Shown here: piece by piece, positions 19,888-20,781 of the stretch
Layout of the letters: every line of letters starts with the position of its first letter
How positions within the stretch are numbered: position 1 is the first letter of the stretch
Assembly: GCA_021152555.1 (NCBI GenBank)
Contig: JAGKVE010000034.1
Location: forward strand, 1 to 20,781
Direction: 5' to 3'
Origin: Bacteroidia bacterium
GTDB taxonomy: Bacteria > Bacteroidota > Bacteroidia > Bacteroidales > Paludibacteraceae
Length of the DNA stretch: 20,781 bases
Notes under the pieces: generated by a model
What the model was told of the DNA's origin: nothing
Seen by the model: only the letters and a program-made list of their open reading frames with translations
Database searches by the model: none
Made by a program: the position numbers and the translations under genes

Positions 19888-20652
19888 TCATTTAAACCAA
19901 CCATCTTCTTTGTTTCGGTCGCGGTAATAGTCGTTGCGTTCTTTCTTGGACATTCCCTTGGTATCTTTGTTGTACTGCGACATGCGGTCATAGTAATCAG
20001 CAGAAGCATCTATGCCGCTCTGCCATGCTTCTTTCATACCTTCTGCTGTAGATTCGAAGACTCTATAGTTGTCTATGTGCATAGAAGCGGCCGTCTGTGC
20101 TACATCTTGGTTTGTACCCATAAAAACAAACATAACTCCTTGACCTTTCAGAGCATCTATGCGGTCCGTCACATCATAAATTGAATAGTGCTTAGAGGCA
20201 TTTTCGAGACCATCGCTGATAATGGTAACAACTGCCGTCGCATTTTCGAGGCTGTCTAACCTAACTTTGAGTGACTCCAGTGAAATGCCTATAGCATCCC
20301 ATAAAGCAGTATTTCCCTGCGGTCTATAATCATCGAGCAACAAATCCGGGATACTCTGAACAGTATCGCAGTCGAACACATTCGTCACTGAATCGTTAAA
20401 AAACGACAAAGTGATATAATTCTGTTGCTCAATAGCATTTTGCTCCTGTGCGGTACGAACCACTTCCAAAATGCCATTATAGCCCTGAACGGCTTCTTCT
20501 CGGAGAGGAGACATAGAAGCACTTCGATCTAAGATCACGATGTTATAAATCTTAACAACATCGATATTCTCGTCGGTTGTTTGAGTATGTTGCTTAGCAC
20601 AGCTTATGAGCGCTAAGATAGCAAGGAAACAAATGAGGAGTTTGGGTTTCAT
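19888..20652 (-). CDS. von Willebrand factor A domain lipoprotein
   Basis: 254 residues. The signal peptide ends L-I-S-C with the lipid-modified Cys at position 18, so it is anchored in a membrane. The vWA fold starts at about 34. The metal-ion-dependent adhesion site is complete: D-R-S-A-S in ILDRSASM, Thr in GNTALWDA and Asp in ISDGLENA. The end is a charged helical tail (SKKERNDYYRDRNKEDGW). vWA domains of this type bind partner proteins through a metal. The partner is unknown, with the co-transcribed zinc-ribbon protein as a candidate. The start is supported by the signal peptide. No consensus promoter lies in the 129 nt to the window edge. Confidence 0.88.
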   Translation of the reverse strand: MKPKLLICFLAILALISCAKQHTQTTDENIDVVKIYNIVILDRSASMSPLREEAVQGYNGILEVVRTAQEQNAIEQQNYITLSFFNDSVTNVFDCDTVQSIPDLLLDDYRPQGNTALWDAIGISLESLKVRLDSLENATAVVTIISDGLENASKHYSIYDVTDRIDALKGQGVMFVFMGTNQDVAQTAASMHIDNYRVFESTAEGMKEAWQSGIDASADYYDRMSQYNKDTKGMSKKERNDYYRDRNKEDGWFK

Positions 20653-20680
20653 AGTAGTATATCATTTAATTTCCGTTCAT

Positions 20681-20696
20681 AATAGTTCAATAGTTC
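20681..20696. repeat. 8-bp tandem repeat upstream of the vWA gene
   Basis: aatagttc occurs twice in tandem, about 30-45 nt before the vWA start codon. It may be an operator half-site or chance in AT-rich DNA. Nothing else is seen between 20697 and the window end. Confidence 0.4.
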
Positions 20697-20781
20697 GTTA
20701 AAAATTTGACTTAAATTAGTTAAAATATGATCGCTAAACGGCTGATTTTAGTCCGAATAGCATGAGTTCTTTGAAATAGTG

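Overview
The window looks like a chromosomal segment of an uncultured gut or rumen-type Bacteroidales bacterium. The evidence is several promoters of the Bacteroidetes form (TTTG, then about 20 nt, then TAnnTTTG), the absence of clear Shine-Dalgarno sites, a TonB-dependent receptor, DUF4491 and DUF4874/DUF4832 family proteins, and C-terminal tails resembling type IX secretion signals. Assignment below order level is not possible from this sequence alone.

Region 1 (1-5592, minus strand). An 11-bp tandem repeat and a terminator precede a secreted beta-helix protein with its own promoter. Upstream lies a compact operon with 1-nt gaps between genes: a hemolysin III/PAQR membrane protein, a secreted DUF4874/DUF4832 protein and an M20 dipeptidase. 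It follows a tRNA-Ser(GCU) and that tRNA's terminator. Short arrays with a 7-bp period lie between genes and also inside the reading frames of all three operon members.

Region 2 (5593-8686, plus strand). Divergent promoters separate the tRNA from a CYTH triphosphatase gene. A frameshifted remnant of a CotH-like secreted protein follows, still carrying a recognisable C-terminal tail. Next is a ClpB homologue that lacks the N-terminal domain and has a shortened stretch in its second ATPase domain. One hairpin terminates both clpB and the converging operon, and both stop codons lie in its arms.

Region 3 (8680-12132). A minus-strand operon encodes a TonB-dependent receptor, a small calycin-like lipoprotein and a DUF4491 membrane protein. 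A divergent, strong-looking promoter drives a 39-codon ORF that runs tail to tail into the next gene.

Region 4 (12125-14018, minus strand). This is a PhoB/PhoR-like two-component system with overlapping genes.

Region 5 (14143-20781, minus strand) has an accessory, prophage-remnant character. It holds an amidase fused in frame to a lipoprotein/membrane segment, a small holin-like protein, two paralogous small proteins, several unrecognised small proteins, a sigma-factor-like protein, a zinc-ribbon protein and a von Willebrand A lipoprotein. The gaps between the small genes (about 15.3-18.0 kb) are packed with back-to-back hairpins of unrelated sequence. A promoter-to-terminator unit at 18801-19049 looks like an unannotated structured RNA of about 210 nt. 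The heptamer arrays of the first 12 kb are not seen in this region.
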